Below, one piece after another: positions 6,543 through 7,301 of a DNA stretch of 7,301 nucleotides. The stretch is from Planctomycetota bacterium (lineage in GTDB: Bacteria > Planctomycetota > Phycisphaerae > WQYP01). The translations under genes and the position numbers were made by a program. Position 1 is the stretch's first letter; every line of letters begins with the position of its first letter. The notes below the pieces were generated by a model. The model saw nothing but the letters and a program-made list of their open reading frames with translations, ran no database searches and had not been told where the DNA came from. The DNA is taken from NCBI GenBank assembly GCA_021852225.1, contig JAJZOA010000196.1, positions 1-7,301 of the forward strand, written 5' to 3'.

Positions 6543-6669
6543 CATGCACCGCCGGGAGTTCACGACCAAAGTGGCTCCACTTATCGCCATAAATCCATGT
6601 TACCCATCCGTTTGACAATCATCCAAACGTCCGTTATCATAAAAATTAGCAGTCTTACAATTCGCTGGG
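6543..6669. repeat. Direct repeat, copy A (181-bp offset)
   Basis: This block aligns without net gap to 6724-6850 at a constant offset of 181. Over 6578-6669 I count 60 of 92 identical bases, and 43 of the first 60. Both copies cover the tail of an immunity reading frame and the DNA after its stop. Confidence 0.7.
6600..6668 (-). pseudogene. C-terminal remnant of a second CdiI-type immunity gene
   Basis: Read on the minus strand, 22 codons and a TAA align gap-free with the last 22 codons and TGA of the intact immunity gene at 6781-7170. Eight of 22 residues are identical (P, C, NG, DD, Q, D), in the pattern P--C ... NG--DD-Q-D-stop. Upstream of the matching Pro the similarity ends abruptly, so the first ~107 codons are missing. 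The intact gene's stop lies exactly 181 bases away. The simplest reading is an old tandem duplication followed by deletion of most of one copy. Not expressed as a functional immunity protein. Confidence 0.6.
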
Positions 6670-6723
6670 CCACCGCACAAGGCGGCATAAACGTCCGTAA
6701 CTTTCCTTAGCCGAAGATGTTGC

Positions 6724-6850
6724 CATGCGCCGGCGCAGTTTCGAAGACCAAACTGTGCCACTTGTCGCCATAATTACACGTCATTCATCCGCTTGCCGAT
6801 CGTCTGAAACCCCGTTCTCGTCAAGTTCAGTTCCAGTACAGTCCTTTGGG
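6724..6850. repeat. Direct repeat, copy B (181-bp offset)
   Basis: Partner of 6543-6669. It contains the 3' end of the intact immunity gene and ~57 bases beyond its stop, including the hairpin at 6732-6759. Confidence 0.7.
6732..6759 (-). terminator. Strong hairpin after the immunity gene
   Basis: GGCGCAGTTT and AAACTGTGCC form a 10-bp stem (one G-U wobble) around an 8-base loop, beginning 22 bases past the immunity-gene stop. No T-run follows on the minus strand, so it may act as a transcript-stabilising or factor-dependent end rather than a classical terminator. Confidence 0.4.
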
Positions 6851-7170
6851 TCACTATACTGAAGACACTCGCTTATTCTTGCTGCCACTCGCCCAAGCCA
6901 TTCCGAATATGTCATCCCATCCGCCTCTGGGAGATATTCACACCGTAGGTCATGTAGCATAATCTCACGCACTTGCACCCCAGAGAAAGGCCTCGCAATA
7001 AACGCGACAATTTCGTCACGCAAGCGCCGGACGGATGTGGCTGGATTCATCGTCGCGTACGCCGCTGCCGCAGCGAGCGTGTCGGGGTAATCGGGGCATG
7101 TGATATCCCAATCTTGGTGATAACACAGTCCAAGGAACTGGTAGAACTCTGGAAATTCGTCTCGTATCAT
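6781..7170 (-). CDS. CdiI-type contact-dependent inhibition immunity protein
   Basis: The product is 129 residues. The opening FPEFYQFLGLCYHQDWDI (6-23) and the later CEYLPEADGMTYSEWLGRV (77-95) are the two signature blocks I recall for the CdiI_2-type immunity family, with a helical linker (RRLRDEIVAFIARP, 48-61) between. Known immunity proteins of this kind bind and block a cognate CdiA-CT or other polymorphic toxin in the cytoplasm. There is no signal peptide. The start at 7170 has GAGGAA 6 bases upstream; the frame is also open further upstream to the window edge, but no ATG is seen there. A probable plus-strand gene begins at ~7276, so no toxin gene clearly sits directly upstream, suggesting an orphan immunity gene. 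A truncated second copy lies downstream. The acidic tail (TELDENGVSDDRQADE) appears to lie beyond the domain. Base composition is lower in GC than the left half, consistent with transfer. Confidence 0.78.
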   Translation of the reverse strand: MIRDEFPEFYQFLGLCYHQDWDITCPDYPDTLAAAAAYATMNPATSVRRLRDEIVAFIARPFSGVQVREIMLHDLRCEYLPEADGMTYSEWLGRVAARISECLQYSDPKDCTGTELDENGVSDDRQADE

Positions 7171-7275
7171 CTGAAATTCCTCATGGAATATAGGTGTCCG
7201 TATTACGAACCGCGTCTTCTCGGCAGCCTGAAAATTTGAGAATCTATTGTCGTCACAAGCATAAGGAGCATGATG

Positions 7276-7301
7276 ATGACATTGGAAGCAAATGTAAAGC
7301 G
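7276..7301 (+). CDS. 5' start of an unidentified gene running off the right edge
   Basis: AAGGAG (7263-7268) is a near-consensus ribosome-binding site 7 bases before the third of three consecutive ATGs (7270, 7273, 7276). The readable start is MTLEANVK. Short N-termini of this kind occur in antitoxin-type proteins, but eight codons cannot identify anything. It is divergent from the immunity gene. Confidence 0.4.

Noticed and set aside
5079..6590. A 503-codon minus-strand open frame.
   Set aside because: It is antisense to the transposase, whose domains and catalytic residues are clear on the plus strand; the minus-strand product has no recognisable motif.
5075..6647. Inverted 9-mer ATTTTTATG at 5075-5083 and 6639-6647, considered as IS ends.
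   Set aside because: The right copy lies within the immunity-gene direct repeat, so it cannot be the IS terminus; AT-rich 9-mers match easily by chance.
6625..6698. Direct repeat AAACGTCCGT at 6625-6634 and 6689-6698.
   Set aside because: Only 10 bases with no flanking similarity and two copies; not enough for a repeat array or attachment site.
6973..7239. Plus-strand frame of 88 codons.
   Set aside because: It is antisense to the immunity gene and has no motif of its own.

Overview
The window looks like accessory DNA from a moderately GC-rich bacterium. I suspect Planctomycetota, with low-to-moderate confidence, from the style of the integrase-core transposase, the mobile-element replication protein and the DUF89 protein. 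No ribosomal or taxon-diagnostic marker is present. All family names here come from recognising motifs by eye; no search was run.

Layout. (1) Bases 1-2228, minus strand: the front of an integrated mobile element. A small excisionase-type helix-turn-helix gene is followed by a large replication protein (DnaB-N-like, P-loop and winged-helix regions) that runs off the left edge. (2) Bases 2229-2665: non-coding spacer with a possible leftward terminator and a possible rightward promoter. (3) Bases 2666-3742, plus strand: a stand-alone DUF89 (damage-control phosphatase, PANK4-type) gene. (4) Bases 3794-4351, minus strand: a Tyr/Pro-rich secreted lipoprotein built from two ~46-residue repeats, convergent with the phosphatase gene. 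(5) Bases 4457-4530, minus strand: tRNA-Arg(CCU) without an encoded CCA. (6) Bases 4583-5161: a short possible gene remnant, then DNA with nothing I recognise. (7) About 5162-6499: an insertion sequence with a DDE (rve) transposase. (8) Bases 6543-7170: a CdiI-type immunity gene on the minus strand and, 181 bp away, the C-terminal remnant of a second copy. (9) From about 7276: the first codons of a plus-strand gene leaving the window.

The excisionase-like and replication genes share strand, tight spacing and similar ribosome-binding sites, so they probably form one operon of an integrative element or plasmid-like island. The right part (tRNA gene, orphan remnant, IS, eroded immunity-gene tandem) has the look of a recombination hot spot. 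The phosphatase and lipoprotein genes may be resident chromosomal genes between the two.

The best candidates for something unusual are the eroded tandem of immunity genes next to an IS, the replication protein with its atypical P-loop and an in-frame Cys-rich 5' extension, and the internally duplicated aromatic lipoprotein. I see no CRISPR array, rRNA or clear att duplication.
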